In this document: positions 9,101 to 17,724 of the stretch, one piece after another
Layout: every line of letters begins with the position of its first letter
How positions within the stretch are numbered: the stretch's first letter is position 1
Source: an uncultured Muribaculaceae bacterium
Lineage (GTDB): Bacteria; Bacteroidota; Bacteroidia; Bacteroidales; Muribaculaceae
DNA length: 64,000 bases
Assembly: GCA_910583525.1 (NCBI GenBank)
Contig: CAJTXL010000014.1
Coordinates: forward strand, 13,448-77,447
Direction of reading: 5' to 3'
Made by a program: the position numbers and the translations under genes
The notes under the pieces: generated by a model
What the model was told of the DNA's origin: nothing
What the model saw: the letters and a program-made list of their open reading frames with translations, nothing else
Databases searched by the model: none

Positions 9101-9952
9101 CATGCGGTTTTCGTCGTTGACATAATGGTTTGTAGCCAAGCAAATGAGCCGGTCGTGGGCCTCGGCATCGGCTTCGTCGACGAAATGCACATCGTTTGAG
9201 CAGATGACTTTCACGTTGTGCTTCCGGGCAAGTTCGAGCAGTTGCGGCTCTATGGCTTTCTGCAACTGATATGTCTCATGGTTCGCTTTGGGCTTTGTGG
9301 CCTTGTGCCGTTGCAGCTCTATGTAGTAGTCGTCGCCGAACGTTTCTTTCCACCATGCCACAGCCTTGTCGGCGGCATCGAAGTCGCCGGCTGTAAGCAG
9401 TCGCGGTATTTCGCCGCCGAGGCATGCCGAACATATTATCAGCCCTTCGCGGTGTGCTGCAAGCTGTTGCTTGTCGGTTCGCGGATGTGAGTAGAATCCT
9501 TCAGTCCAAGCCTGCGACACGAGTTTGATAAGGTTTTTGTATCCTTTCTCGTTTTTTGCCAGCACGACAAGATGCCTGCCGGTGTCGCGCTTGTCGACGC
9601 GTTCGGTGAGCGACTTTGATGCAACATACATCTCGCATCCGATGATTGGTTTGAGGTGGCGTTTTTTTGCCGCCTCCAGCTCGGTCTTTGCCGCACCGAT
9701 AGCTTCGGCATCGCCTTTTTCTTCGGCTTCGGCGAGTGCTTCTTTTGCTTTTGCGACGCTCTCCTTCACTTTTTTGTTGTGCTTCTTCACGTCGTTGAAA
9801 AAAGCTTTTATGCCGAACATGTTGCCGTGGTCGGTAATGGCCAGGGCCGGCATGCCGTCGGCCACGGCCTTTTTGATGAGGCCTGAGACAGACGAAAGCC
9901 CGTCGAGAAGAGAGTAGGAGGTATGAACGTGAAGATGTACGAAGTTCGACAT
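6116..9952 (-). CDS. dnaE: DNA polymerase III alpha subunit
   Basis: The replicative polymerase catalytic subunit, 1278 residues, close to the family norm. The N-terminal PHP domain begins with FVHLHVHTSYSLLDG. It contains a lysine/glutamate/alanine-rich insert (about residues 57-93) before KPIIGCEMYVA, which I read as lineage-typical and not foreign. The polymerase active site is at PDIDVDFDDDGRE (about residue 495), preceded by SIGPGRGSAAGS. An OB-fold domain follows in the last 250 residues. It heads a leftward run with trxA and nnr and has a good TTTG-N18-TAACTTTG promoter upstream, with a leader of about 58 bases. Confidence 0.97.
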   Translation of the reverse strand: MSNFVHLHVHTSYSLLDGLSSVSGLIKKAVADGMPALAITDHGNMFGIKAFFNDVKKHNKKVKESVAKAKEALAEAEEKGDAEAIGAAKTELEAAKKRHLKPIIGCEMYVASKSLTERVDKRDTGRHLVVLAKNEKGYKNLIKLVSQAWTEGFYSHPRTDKQQLAAHREGLIICSACLGGEIPRLLTAGDFDAADKAVAWWKETFGDDYYIELQRHKATKPKANHETYQLQKAIEPQLLELARKHNVKVICSNDVHFVDEADAEAHDRLICLATNHYVNDENRMLYSKQEWFKTTSEMEQAFSDMPEALANTLEIAEKVEEYDIDHAPIMPNFAIPADFGTEEEYRQRISEKELFDEFTQDENGNVVMSEEEAHKKIARLGGYEKLYRIKFEADYLRKITYEGAAKRYEMPLDKEIDDRIRFELHIMKTMGFPGYFLIVEDFIRVGRQMGVSIGPGRGSAAGSVVAYCLGITQIDPLKYDLLFERFLNPDRISLPDIDVDFDDDGRETVLNYVTEHYGAANVAHIITYGTMAAKSAIKDVARVMNYPIPASNALTKLIPRHMPNDPSNPEKELKQTVSNCINYVPEFKVEMDRDPAVNEIMNFADKLEGTIRNVGVHACGVIICRDDVTDWVPVSTAADKNGDRILVTQYEGRVIEDTGLIKMDFLGLKTLSIIRDAVANIKHSYGIDLDIDSIPIDDPKTYDLYSRGATVGTFQFESPGMQRYLRELKPSVFEDLIAMNALYRPGPMENIPSFIARKHGKEPIIYDIPEMEVYLKDTYGITVYQEQVMLLSRQLANFTRGQSDTLRKAMGKKLIAKMNELKDLFFEGGQKNGHKKEVLEKIWSEWEKFASYAFNKSHATCYSWVAFQTGYLKANYPAEFMAAVLSRNLDDINKLSFYMDECKAMGLDVKGPDINESFATFSVTPPNTIRFGLTAIKGIGPDVVRTIIDTRSKGGKFKDIYDFVERVPATAMNRRVFDNLMLAGAFDCFEGIKREDLSAEVGKRGETVAEQLLRYGAQRQNEAKMSETSLFGFDDDEIMASSRPKIPSVPSWDPLVKLNKERDLVGMYLSAHPLDPYWLEVNHGIETTAAEKNDITAPTPTPIVFAGMVVGVEERKTNAGTMNIVKVEDYSGATDFAIFEKQKAEFGHLCVPGTAVCVIGSFRQVTNRTTGATNLRFNLERILPLDGLRGKLIEEITLKVNPGQISQVMELLDDPANTGETANGETPPVPLSIVIYASDIGRKLNFSTSLKAKLSRQFLQTLDDLNIDYNIKRHSPVA

Positions 9953-10013
9953 ATGGTGATAGTATTCAGAAGTGTAGTGAAGACTCCGCGTCGGAGAGCT
10001 TTTTACGAAAGCC

Positions 10014-10043
10014 CAAAGTTACTAAATTTTCCCGATACGTCCT
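10014..10043 (-). promoter_or_regulatory. dnaE promoter (TTTG-N18-TAACTTTG)
   Basis: On the minus strand TTTG (plus CAAA at 10040-10043) is followed after 18 bases by TAACTTTG (plus CAAAGTTA at 10014-10021). Predicted transcription start is about 10010. It lies back to back with the glycosyltransferase promoter, whose elements begin 35 bases further on, so the two divergent units share a short control region. Confidence 0.75.
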
Positions 10044-10077
10044 TAAAAACAAACGCATGTTTTTTGCGTTTCGGGTA

Positions 10078-10109
10078 TTTGCGTATGATGTCGGAAAAGA
10101 CTATTTTTG
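10078..10109 (+). promoter_or_regulatory. Glycosyltransferase promoter (TTTG-N20-TATTTTTG)
   Basis: TTTG at 10078-10081, a 20-base spacer, then TATTTTTG at 10102-10109 form a close match to the Bacteroidetes consensus. The predicted transcription start (about 10113) is only about five bases before the ATG at 10118, which excludes the longer upstream reading frame as the true start. Confidence 0.72.
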
Positions 10110-10117
10110 CATTTGCT

Positions 10118-11017
10118 ATGGATAAGAACTTGCCGACTATCACAGTTGTAATCCCGGTTTATAACCGGGAAACGCTTGTCGGGCGTACTCTTGCATCGGT
10201 TTCGGCACAGACGGCACGAGACTTCTGTGTGATATTGGTAGATAACGGCTCAACCGACAATAGCCTTGATGTCTTGAAGCAATGGGCATCTAAACAGACT
10301 TTTGAAGTAAGGGTTCTGACGGAGCCACGTCGTGGAGCTGCGTCGGCCCGTCAGACGGGTCTTGAAGCCGTCAGAACGCCGTGGTGCATGTTTTTTGACT
10401 CGGATGATGTGATGTTGCCGACGCATATCGCACGGGCGCTTGCCGGGATTGATGAAAACCCGGACGCCGACGTGATAGGTTGGAATATCTGTTTCCGTGT
10501 TGCGGATGGACGGGAAAACATACAGCCGTTTGTCACAAGAGATATGCAATTCCGTTCGCTGTTCAATGGCACTACCGGAACTTTGAGATATTGTGCGCGC
10601 ACATCGCTTTTTCACGTAGCCGGAGGGTGGAGCCGGGAGGTTGGCGTGTGGGATGATATCGAGTTGGGCGCAAGGCTTATAGCACAGGAACCTAAAGTCG
10701 TGAAATTGGACGGGACTCCGACTGTCGCCGTGTATATCGGACAGGATTCTATGAGCTGTGGCGAGCAGGCTTCGAACATTGAGGTCCTTGACCGTGCGCT
10801 TGTGCGTATCGGAAATACTCTCGGCCCGTCGAAGACGCATTGGCTTGAACTTAAAAGGGTTCTGGTGGCGGCAAAAAGCTCCAAGGCTGATGGTGATGCG
10901 CTTATGCGCCGTATTCTTGCCAGAAATGACAGGTACAGATGGCTATACAGGTTTGCATATGCCTACACCCGTTGCGGAGGCCGAGGCATCGCACGTATCC
11001 TGCGTCCTTTGTTGTAG
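10118..11017 (+). CDS. Family 2 glycosyltransferase
   Basis: A 299-residue GT-A glycosyltransferase that would transfer a sugar from a nucleotide-sugar donor, probably to a surface glycan or lipid carrier. The N-terminus TITVVIPVYNRETL and VDNGSTDNSL are classic GT2 donor-site motifs. The metal-binding DxD is in FFDSDD about residue 93, and WDDIELG near residue 180 fits the acceptor-side ED motif. The frame stays open upstream to 9923, but I chose the ATG at 10118 because a promoter ends eight bases before it and the GT2 fold starts there. It stands alone, convergent with folK, overlapping its end by 75 bases. Acceptor unknown. Confidence 0.85.
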   Translation: MDKNLPTITVVIPVYNRETLVGRTLASVSAQTARDFCVILVDNGSTDNSLDVLKQWASKQTFEVRVLTEPRRGAASARQTGLEAVRTPWCMFFDSDDVMLPTHIARALAGIDENPDADVIGWNICFRVADGRENIQPFVTRDMQFRSLFNGTTGTLRYCARTSLFHVAGGWSREVGVWDDIELGARLIAQEPKVVKLDGTPTVAVYIGQDSMSCGEQASNIEVLDRALVRIGNTLGPSKTHWLELKRVLVAAKSSKADGDALMRRILARNDRYRWLYRFAYAYTRCGGRGIARILRPLL

Positions 11018-11377
11018 CAGGCCGATGCCTTTTCTGAAATAAGCAGACGCGGCGTCGGCCGGACGTATCGTTGTGCCGTTCCATACTACGATGTCGATAT
11101 CTACCGCCACAAGCGGATCTGCATCTGCTTCGTTGCGTACGCGTGTCTGATACTCTTTCGTAATGCTCGTGAGCGACTCATAGGTGAGCTTTGTTTCCAT
11201 TATCACTATGCGGTTCAGATATGGTGCCGCGTCGCCTGTAAATTCGGGGTTTGTCGGGTATAGTGGTGTCGATGTCACGATGCTCCCCATTTTTTCGAGC
11301 ATTTTATAAGCTTCGCCGAGGCGAGCCGTGGCATCGGGCGTGTTGGCTCCCAGGCAGATAGTAGTGCGGTTAGGCAT
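10943..11377 (-). CDS. folK: HPPK (7,8-dihydro-6-hydroxymethylpterin pyrophosphokinase)-like protein
   Basis: Probably transfers pyrophosphate from ATP to 6-hydroxymethyl-dihydropterin in folate synthesis. The 144-residue product has the HPPK opening TICLGANTPDA and the metal-binding DIDIVVWNG, where relatives have a DiDil pattern. It is shorter than typical HPPK (about 155-165) and diverges in the middle and at the C-terminus. It overlaps tex by 8 bases at its start and the convergent glycosyltransferase by 75 bases at its end. A separate folB lies near 23.5 kb. The family is likely; full activity is less sure. Confidence 0.78.
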   Translation of the reverse strand: MPNRTTICLGANTPDATARLGEAYKMLEKMGSIVTSTPLYPTNPEFTGDAAPYLNRIVIMETKLTYESLTSITKEYQTRVRNEADADPLVAVDIDIVVWNGTTIRPADAASAYFRKGIGLLQQRTQDTCDASASATGVGICKPV

Positions 11378-13517
11378 CTTTCAGAGACAGGCTTATGCGT
11401 CGACGTGTAGGGTCGATGTCTATTATTTTCACGTTGATTTGTTGGCCGAGCCTAAGTACGTCGCCTACCGCTGCGACACGTTTGTGCGACAGCTGTGATA
11501 TGTGCAACAGTCCGTTTTCCTTTATGCCGAGGTCTATGAAGGCGCCGAATGCCGTAATGTTGTTGACAATCCCGGGGACTGTCATGCCTATTTTCAAATC
11601 TTCAAAAGCTTCAGCGGCAGGGATGAAGGCATCTGCATTGTCGTCGGTTCGAGGGTCTCGTCCGGGTTTGCGAAGTTCGGCTATGATGTCGGTTATTGTT
11701 TCGCGCCCGGCTATTCCGTTTTCGACGAGTGCGTCTACATCGATACTGTCGAGTGCAGAGCTGTTGGCTTGAAGGTCTTTGGCTTTAAGGCCTACCGATT
11801 TTGCCATTACGTCTACCGTACTATAGCTTTCAGGGTGTATGCCGGTGTTGTCAAGAGGTTCTTTTCCATCGGGTATGCGTAGAAAACCTGCCGATAGTTC
11901 GAAGGCTTTTTCTCCGAGTCGTGGTACTTTTTTCAGCTGTGTACGCGATGTGAAGTCGCCGTTTTCGGCACGGTATGCCACGATGGCAGAGGCAAGTGCC
12001 GGCCCTATTCCCGATATATAGGACAGCAGGCGCTCGGAGGCTGTGTTTACATCGACTCCGACGGCGTTTACGCAGCTCATTACCGTATAGTCAAGCGAGT
12101 TTTTCAGCTTGCTTTGGTCTACGTCGTGCTGGTATTGTCCTACGCCGATTGATTTTGGGTCGATTTTCACGAGTTCGGCGAGAGGGTCTATGAGCCTTCT
12201 TCCGATTGAGACGGCGCCTCGGACGGTTACATCTTTATCCGGGAACTCATGCCGTGCTATATCGGAGGCTGAATAGACTGAGGCCCCGTTTTCGCTTACT
12301 ATGAAAATTTTCGCAGGGTCGATAAGATGCGAATTTTTCAGGAAACGTTCAGTCTCTCGCGATGCCGTGCCGTTTCCGAGGGCTATGACGTCGAGTTTAT
12401 ATAGTTTGATGAAATCTTTTAGAAGGCTACAAGAGCCTTCGACGTCACACCGGGGCTGTACGGGATATATCACCGAATCGTCGAGCAGATTGCCTTGAGC
12501 GTCGAGTGCCACAACTTTGCAGCCTGTCCGATAGCCGGGGTCGAGAGCAAGCACGCGTTTTCCTTTCAAAGGTGCGGCAAGGAGCAGCTGACGCAGATTT
12601 TGTGCAAAGATGTCGATTGCCACACGGTCGGCTTCGGCTTTCAGCTCTGCCGAGATTTCGTTTTCGACCGACGGGCGCAGCAGTCGCTTCGATGCATCGG
12701 CAACGGCTGCTGCAATCACTTGCCGGCAGTCGTGCGACGCATTGCCCGGTATGAATGCTTTGCAAAGCGCATCGTCGAGCTTGCCGTCGGTTTCGCCTAA
12801 ATCGTATTTTACTTTTATGAGTTCTTCGCGCTCGGCACGTCTTAGCGCCAGGTATTGGTGCGAGCTGATGCGCCTGACGGGAGCCGAAAAACTGCCGTAT
12901 TGGGCGAAAGGCGTTTCGGCAAGTTCGTTTTCTTTGCCCTTGCAGACCGATGCGCTTATCGATGCAGTGCGCCTGTAGCTGTTTCGGGTTATGTTGCGAA
13001 GCCTCGTCGACTCCGAAGCCCACTCGGCTATTATGTCCGAAGCTCCGGCGATGGCTTCGTCGGCATCTGCGACCGTGTTTTTGCCGGAGAAGCGTGCGGC
13101 GGCCGAACGGCAGTCGTCGGGCCGTCCGCCCATAATCATCTTGGCAAGAGGTTCGAGACCTTTTTCGCGTGCCGCCGTGGCACGTGTGCGTCGTTTAGGT
13201 TTGTATGGCGCATAGATGTCTTCGACTTCAGTCATAGTCATGGCCTGCTCAAGCCGTTGTAAAAGTTCAGGTGTCAGAGCTGACTGCTCGTCGATTGCTT
13301 TGCTGATGAACTCTTTTCGTGCTTCGAGCTGGCGTACTTGTTCGAGAGTGGTCTCGATGTTGCGTATTGCCACTTCGTCGAGCGCGCCGGTGCGTTCTTT
13401 GCGGTAGCGGCTTATGAATGGCACAGTGGCGCCTTGGTCGAGAAGTTCGACTGTAGCGGCCACGGCGCGGTAGGGTAGGTCGAGCCTCCGGGCTACGTTT
13501 GCGCTTATATCGTTCAT
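11370..13517 (-). CDS. tex: Tex-family RNA-binding transcription accessory protein
   Basis: A 715-residue nucleic-acid-binding protein with the Tex order: helical N-terminal domain (about 1-310), YqgF-like RNase H fold (about 315-440, VLALDPGYRTGCK), helix-hairpin-helix part (about 480-550, YISGIGPALASAIVAYR) and a C-terminal S1 domain (about 640-710, GIVNNITAFGAFIDLGIKEN). It is cytoplasmic and linked to transcription and RNA turnover in other bacteria. It overlaps the metallophosphoesterase by 4 bases and folK by 8, so it is tightly coupled on both sides. All domains look intact. Confidence 0.95.
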   Translation of the reverse strand: MNDISANVARRLDLPYRAVAATVELLDQGATVPFISRYRKERTGALDEVAIRNIETTLEQVRQLEARKEFISKAIDEQSALTPELLQRLEQAMTMTEVEDIYAPYKPKRRTRATAAREKGLEPLAKMIMGGRPDDCRSAAARFSGKNTVADADEAIAGASDIIAEWASESTRLRNITRNSYRRTASISASVCKGKENELAETPFAQYGSFSAPVRRISSHQYLALRRAEREELIKVKYDLGETDGKLDDALCKAFIPGNASHDCRQVIAAAVADASKRLLRPSVENEISAELKAEADRVAIDIFAQNLRQLLLAAPLKGKRVLALDPGYRTGCKVVALDAQGNLLDDSVIYPVQPRCDVEGSCSLLKDFIKLYKLDVIALGNGTASRETERFLKNSHLIDPAKIFIVSENGASVYSASDIARHEFPDKDVTVRGAVSIGRRLIDPLAELVKIDPKSIGVGQYQHDVDQSKLKNSLDYTVMSCVNAVGVDVNTASERLLSYISGIGPALASAIVAYRAENGDFTSRTQLKKVPRLGEKAFELSAGFLRIPDGKEPLDNTGIHPESYSTVDVMAKSVGLKAKDLQANSSALDSIDVDALVENGIAGRETITDIIAELRKPGRDPRTDDNADAFIPAAEAFEDLKIGMTVPGIVNNITAFGAFIDLGIKENGLLHISQLSHKRVAAVGDVLRLGQQINVKIIDIDPTRRRISLSLKDA

Positions 13518-14707
13518 TTTGTGAGAGTGAAAAGCGTTATCTCAGGAGTTGCTCCTATGCGTGCCGGAATTCCGACTTCGCCGATGCCTATGTTGACATA
13601 AAGCGTGTGAGCACGGTCGGAGTCGTGGTATAGTCCGCCCCATGTCCTATAGCGGAATGCCGCCGGCGACATGCCGAACAATTCCATCTGCATTGCGTGG
13701 GTATGGCCCGACATTGTCAGCGCTATGTTTTTATCGGGAGCTTCGGCTATGTCGGCCGTCCAGTGTGCAGGGTTGTGCGACAACAGTATTTTGAAAGCAG
13801 GGTCGTCGAGGTCGCCAGGATAGGCCTTGTCGAGGTCACCGTAGACATGGAAAGGAGGGTCGCCGATATTCTCAACGCCTATAAGGACCAAAGAGTCTGT
13901 GCCGGCGTAGAATGTCTTGCTTTCGTTGTTCAGCATAGTCCAGCCCATCTGTTTCTGAAGGTTGTACAGTAGCTCCATGTTCGCGTCTTTTGCTTCGGCT
14001 GATTTCCATGCGAAATAATCGCCGTAGTCGTGGTTGCCTAATATGGAGTACACTCCGAGTGGAGCTTTGAGGCTTGACAATGTCTTTACGAACGGAACCA
14101 GTTCGTCGGAGCGGCGGTTTACGATGTCGCCTGTGAACACTATGAGGTCGGGATGAAGGGCGTTGACGGTCTCTACGAGCCTGTGTATGTAGGTCGTATC
14201 GGAGCCGTAGCTGCCTACGTGAAGGTCGGAGAGCTGCGCAATTGTCATGCCTTTAAAGGCGTCGGGGAGCGATGGTTCGGCTATTTCGACGTTCACTACG
14301 TCGATGCGGTATCGGTTTATGAGTGCCCCCCACCACATAAGGATGAAGGTTGCTATTGCAAGGACGATGCCCGTTTGTGCAAAGCCCCGAATTCGGTTTT
14401 TATGCCAAAGGCAGGGGATTTTGCCGAGCAGGTCGACTATGATGAACAGATATTTTGGTATGTATATGCTGAAATAGGCATAAAGGAACCACATCAGGCT
14501 CAACAGCCCGTCGTCGGACGCCGATTTTTTCGGCCATGCAATCGCAACTATGAAAGAGAGCGTAAGGAGTTCTGAACTCCAAAGAGCTATGCGCCTCCAA
14601 AATGTCGCATGGTGGCGGCAACGCGTCCACACTGCGCGACAGATATACCAGTCGGCCAATATGCTGAGCAGCAGAATGGGTAATATTAAGACCAGAGGCA
14701 GGCGCAT
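13514..14707 (-). CDS. Membrane-anchored metallophosphoesterase
   Basis: A 397-residue calcineurin-type phosphoesterase with a membrane N-terminus. About four hydrophobic segments occupy residues 1-140, then the catalytic domain shows the dimetal motifs in order: SDLHVGS, TGDIVNRRSDE, LGNHDYGD and SGHTHAMQ. The closest known group is the YkuE/YaeI type, where some members act on lipid pyrophosphates such as UDP-diacylglucosamine. The position next to an acyltransferase and the OstA/SurA genes fits a role in envelope lipid metabolism, but this is inference. It lies 11 bases after the acyltransferase and overlaps tex by 4. Confidence 0.88.
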   Translation of the reverse strand: MRLPLVLILPILLLSILADWYICRAVWTRCRHHATFWRRIALWSSELLTLSFIVAIAWPKKSASDDGLLSLMWFLYAYFSIYIPKYLFIIVDLLGKIPCLWHKNRIRGFAQTGIVLAIATFILMWWGALINRYRIDVVNVEIAEPSLPDAFKGMTIAQLSDLHVGSYGSDTTYIHRLVETVNALHPDLIVFTGDIVNRRSDELVPFVKTLSSLKAPLGVYSILGNHDYGDYFAWKSAEAKDANMELLYNLQKQMGWTMLNNESKTFYAGTDSLVLIGVENIGDPPFHVYGDLDKAYPGDLDDPAFKILLSHNPAHWTADIAEAPDKNIALTMSGHTHAMQMELFGMSPAAFRYRTWGGLYHDSDRAHTLYVNIGIGEVGIPARIGATPEITLFTLTK

Positions 14708-14718
14708 TTTGTACCGTT

Positions 14719-15903
14719 TTATCGGCAGGGTGATGCCTCGATTTGGTTTTTCAACGGATTGGCGTACATCGACAGCATAGTGTGGCGCATGAATGTGCGT
14801 TCGTCGTCGTTGATATCCTCGACTTCAACTTTTGCAAGCTGGCGTTCGATGTATTCGTCGAATGATTTCACATCGGCTTCGGTGTAGCAGTCCGAATATC
14901 GGTCGGTGCCGTTTACCTCGTCGAATGCAATGTAGTTGCACGGGAATATGCGGTATCCGCAATGGATTGCGCGGTCTATGGCTCCACATGCCGTGTGCAC
15001 TACTTCGGTGCGGTCTTCGGCAGGGTTGGCGGCGAGTTCGTCGTTTATACATCTGCCCAAATGGAAATGTACACGTCCTTTTTGGCTCAACAGGCCGGTC
15101 TCCATGCTGAAAAGGTCGTCGCGCTGAGTCTTCTTGAAGTCGGGACAGCGGCGGCGCAGCAGGAACTCTCGCACTTTCAGATAGTCGTTCGGGTCGTATT
15201 CGTAGGATATCGCCACCGGCATTATGTTCAGTTCAAGGATATTCTGCTTTGTGTTTCCGTTTCCGCCGAGCGACAGCATTTTTATCACGCTTTCCTGGGT
15301 GCGGTCGTTGCTGTCTTTTGCACGTCCTTCGCGCTGCGCTATCCATATAGACTCGTGCATTTCATTGATTGTGTAATGGATGTATGACGACAGATGTTTT
15401 GCAGCCTCAAGAGCTTCGCGCACTCCGGTATCGCGTTTTACAATGAAACTGCGGTTCAGTTTTACGAGGTCGGTAATCCAGTCGAATATCAGCAGATTGT
15501 TGCCGATAGCTACTTGTGTTATCGGCAATTTTTCGCGAATGAAGCAGAGGTTGAGGAACGAGGCGTCGAGGACGATGTCGCGGTGGTTTGTGATGAATGT
15601 GTGCGGCGTGCCGGATATGTAGTTTTCTATTCCGTCCATCGATAGCCCGTGGGTGGTGCGTTCGGCGAGCATTTCGAGGAACGGCCCCATGATTTTCACT
15701 TGAAAGTCGAGCTGCGACTCTACTGTGAGCAGTTTTGCCACGAAAGCGTCGTAATCTACGTCGGGCATCACATAACGCACCGCGTGTTCGAAGCCGGGCT
15801 CGCGGACAAGCGTCGCAATCTTTTCGCGGAATTGGTGGTCGTCGTATGGACGGATGTCATCGAATTCGGATGTGTATATGTTGTTTTTCGTTGTTTGTGT
15901 CAT
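14719..15903 (-). CDS. Glycerolipid acyltransferase (PlsB/PlsC-type)
   Basis: A membrane-associated acyltransferase of about 394 residues, likely acting on a glycerol-phosphate or lysophospholipid. The blocks are recognisable: NHRDIVLD (NHx4D catalytic motif), SFIVKRD (second block), IAQREGRAKDSND (third, substrate-phosphate binding) and NIMPVAISYEYDP (fourth). The frame also has an ATG at 15924; I prefer 15903 (MTQTTKNN) because the conserved FDDIRPYDD stretch follows closely, but the two cannot be separated by sequence. It lies between the OstA-like gene and the metallophosphoesterase in the surA-led run. Chain specificity is unknown. Confidence 0.85.
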   Translation of the reverse strand: MTQTTKNNIYTSEFDDIRPYDDHQFREKIATLVREPGFEHAVRYVMPDVDYDAFVAKLLTVESQLDFQVKIMGPFLEMLAERTTHGLSMDGIENYISGTPHTFITNHRDIVLDASFLNLCFIREKLPITQVAIGNNLLIFDWITDLVKLNRSFIVKRDTGVREALEAAKHLSSYIHYTINEMHESIWIAQREGRAKDSNDRTQESVIKMLSLGGNGNTKQNILELNIMPVAISYEYDPNDYLKVREFLLRRRCPDFKKTQRDDLFSMETGLLSQKGRVHFHLGRCINDELAANPAEDRTEVVHTACGAIDRAIHCGYRIFPCNYIAFDEVNGTDRYSDCYTEADVKSFDEYIERQLAKVEVEDINDDERTFMRHTMLSMYANPLKNQIEASPCR

Positions 15904-15951
15904 GATGTGTGGGCTTTTATGCACTCGTTAGACAAAACAAAGGGTTTGTGT

Positions 15952-17679
15952 TTAAAGTTTTTGTAAAACGGCCGGCTTTGGAATCGGGATGTCTTTTGTG
16001 CCTCGTCCGGCTTCGAGCATAAGTTCTTCCATAGCCGGAGGTATTATGAAGATGTCTGTCGGCGAAAGCGGACGCATACCTTCGAACCATTTGAATTTTG
16101 GCAGAAAGTATATGCTTTTCTTGGCAAGGAACAATGGTGTTGCCGCACCTGTAGTCTCGGGCCAAAGTTTTATGTATTCTGTTGTGCGTCCGCGGAATGT
16201 AGCAGTCAAAAAACTGCTTTGGGCATTCACTATCTTGTTTATGGTTGAGTCGGACTCTTCGGGGTACATGATTATTTCTACGTTGCCGTTTATGTCGAGC
16301 CTGCGCATCTCTCCGGCTACGAAATGTGCCACCATCTCTTTTCCGCTGAGCTGGTTGTAGTGGTCGCCCTCTATGGCTTGGGCGGCGAAGCCCTGGTCGG
16401 GGAGCGTGGCGCGTTCTATGGTGGAATCGTTCAGCAGCAGTTCGATTACGTTGCCGAAAATCTGCTGGTCGTCACTCCACACTACGGGGTTGATGTACAT
16501 GCGCAGCGTCGAGTCGCGCTGGGTGAAACGCATGGAGTCGCACAGTCCCTGCATGTCGCGGCGGTAAAACCTTACTCGCGGATAGACCACAGCTATGTGC
16601 GTGGTATCGATTTTGAGGTGCTCGGCAATGCCTTTGACGGTATCGGCCTTTACCAATGTGCTGTCGAAGTCGCGGAACGACTGGATATAGCGTCCGTGTA
16701 GAAAAAGGGTGTCGCTGTCGGAATACTGCAATAGCTGCGCTCTTCCGGTGGTGAAAGAGCTGTCGGCGAGTTCGTTGTAGTATCCGTAGTTTCCGCGGAT
16801 TTCGACTTTGTGTGCCGAATCGGTGAGCACCATGTTGCCGAAAGCCTCGCCGAACCCGTCGGTGCGGTCGTAGTATATTGTGTCGGCTGTGAGGGTCTGC
16901 CCTTGTGATGTCACTATGGTCGAGCGGTCGAAAAGTGTGGTGCGGTTGTTGTCGGTGTCGTAAATGCCTAGTCTGGTGTATATGGTGCCTCGGGCATTGA
17001 CTACTTCCGACGGGGCGTGGAGCTCGGCGATATGTGTGGCCGTGCTGTAATACAATGTGTCGGAATAGATGTCGAGCGTGTCTGAACTGTTGCGAGAGTT
17101 CAGATGTACGTCGGTGTAGAAGTTTGCCTCTTTGGTAGAAGGGGCGTACTCGCCGTATCGTGACGTCAGAGTATTCGAAGGGTCGGTAAGGCTGCCGCCC
17201 ACTTCGTAGTACCCCAGGTCTATGCCGAGGTCGTAGATGAAAATGTCGGTTTCGAGGGTCACGTCGCGGTTTATCAGCCTTACTTTTCGGCCGAAGTCGG
17301 CATATAGGGTGGCTATTTCGGTGTTGCCGTCGAATTGCAGTTCGTCGGCGTATACGAACAAGGTGTCGCCTTGTTCCATGCTGACATTGCCGAAGGCATC
17401 CATAGATTCCGATTCGGCATAATAGTGTGCGCTGTCGCAGCGCATTATCATCGGGCCTTTGGTGAACACCACATCGCCGACAAGCACCATGAAAGAGTCT
17501 TCGGGATGCTTGGTGAGCATGTCGGCACGTTCAAGGAACACGCGGTTGCCGGCCGAACGGTCGGCCGACGGTATCATGGGGCGTATGTCGGGCGCCGCCG
17601 GACGCTGTGAAACCGCCCACGCCACCAAAGCAGGCAGCGCGAGCATGAGCATGACTATGAAAAATGAACCCTTGCGCAT
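15952..17679 (-). CDS. OstA/LptA-like periplasmic protein
   Basis: A 575-residue exported protein. It starts with a signal segment (KGSFFIVMLMLALPALVAWAVS). A long series of beta-strand repeats follows with the OstA pattern, in which short motifs such as GNVSMEQGDTLFVYADEL and FGNMVLTDSAHKVEIRG recur about every 50-60 residues. That is the beta-jellyroll of LptA/LptD N-domains, which shield lipopolysaccharide during transport. It has no obvious LptD barrel. It follows surA by 45 bases, and SurA is the chaperone for LptD-type proteins, so a role in lipopolysaccharide transport is plausible. Confidence 0.85.
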   Translation of the reverse strand: MRKGSFFIVMLMLALPALVAWAVSQRPAAPDIRPMIPSADRSAGNRVFLERADMLTKHPEDSFMVLVGDVVFTKGPMIMRCDSAHYYAESESMDAFGNVSMEQGDTLFVYADELQFDGNTEIATLYADFGRKVRLINRDVTLETDIFIYDLGIDLGYYEVGGSLTDPSNTLTSRYGEYAPSTKEANFYTDVHLNSRNSSDTLDIYSDTLYYSTATHIAELHAPSEVVNARGTIYTRLGIYDTDNNRTTLFDRSTIVTSQGQTLTADTIYYDRTDGFGEAFGNMVLTDSAHKVEIRGNYGYYNELADSSFTTGRAQLLQYSDSDTLFLHGRYIQSFRDFDSTLVKADTVKGIAEHLKIDTTHIAVVYPRVRFYRRDMQGLCDSMRFTQRDSTLRMYINPVVWSDDQQIFGNVIELLLNDSTIERATLPDQGFAAQAIEGDHYNQLSGKEMVAHFVAGEMRRLDINGNVEIIMYPEESDSTINKIVNAQSSFLTATFRGRTTEYIKLWPETTGAATPLFLAKKSIYFLPKFKWFEGMRPLSPTDIFIIPPAMEELMLEAGRGTKDIPIPKPAVLQKL

Positions 17680-17724
17680 TGTCGAGTACCTTGTTCCGTT
17701 GAGGCGGAGCTGTCTGTGCGCAGT

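Noticed and set aside
9670..9790. Lys/Glu/Ala-rich insert in DnaE as a sign of foreign DNA or frameshift
   Set aside because: The frame is continuous, PHP motifs flank it correctly, and a charged insert at this place is, to my knowledge, common in DnaE of this lineage.
9923..10117. Longer N-terminus of the glycosyltransferase
   Set aside because: The extension lies under the dnaE start and the divergent promoters, has no family similarity, and a promoter ends just before the ATG at 10118.
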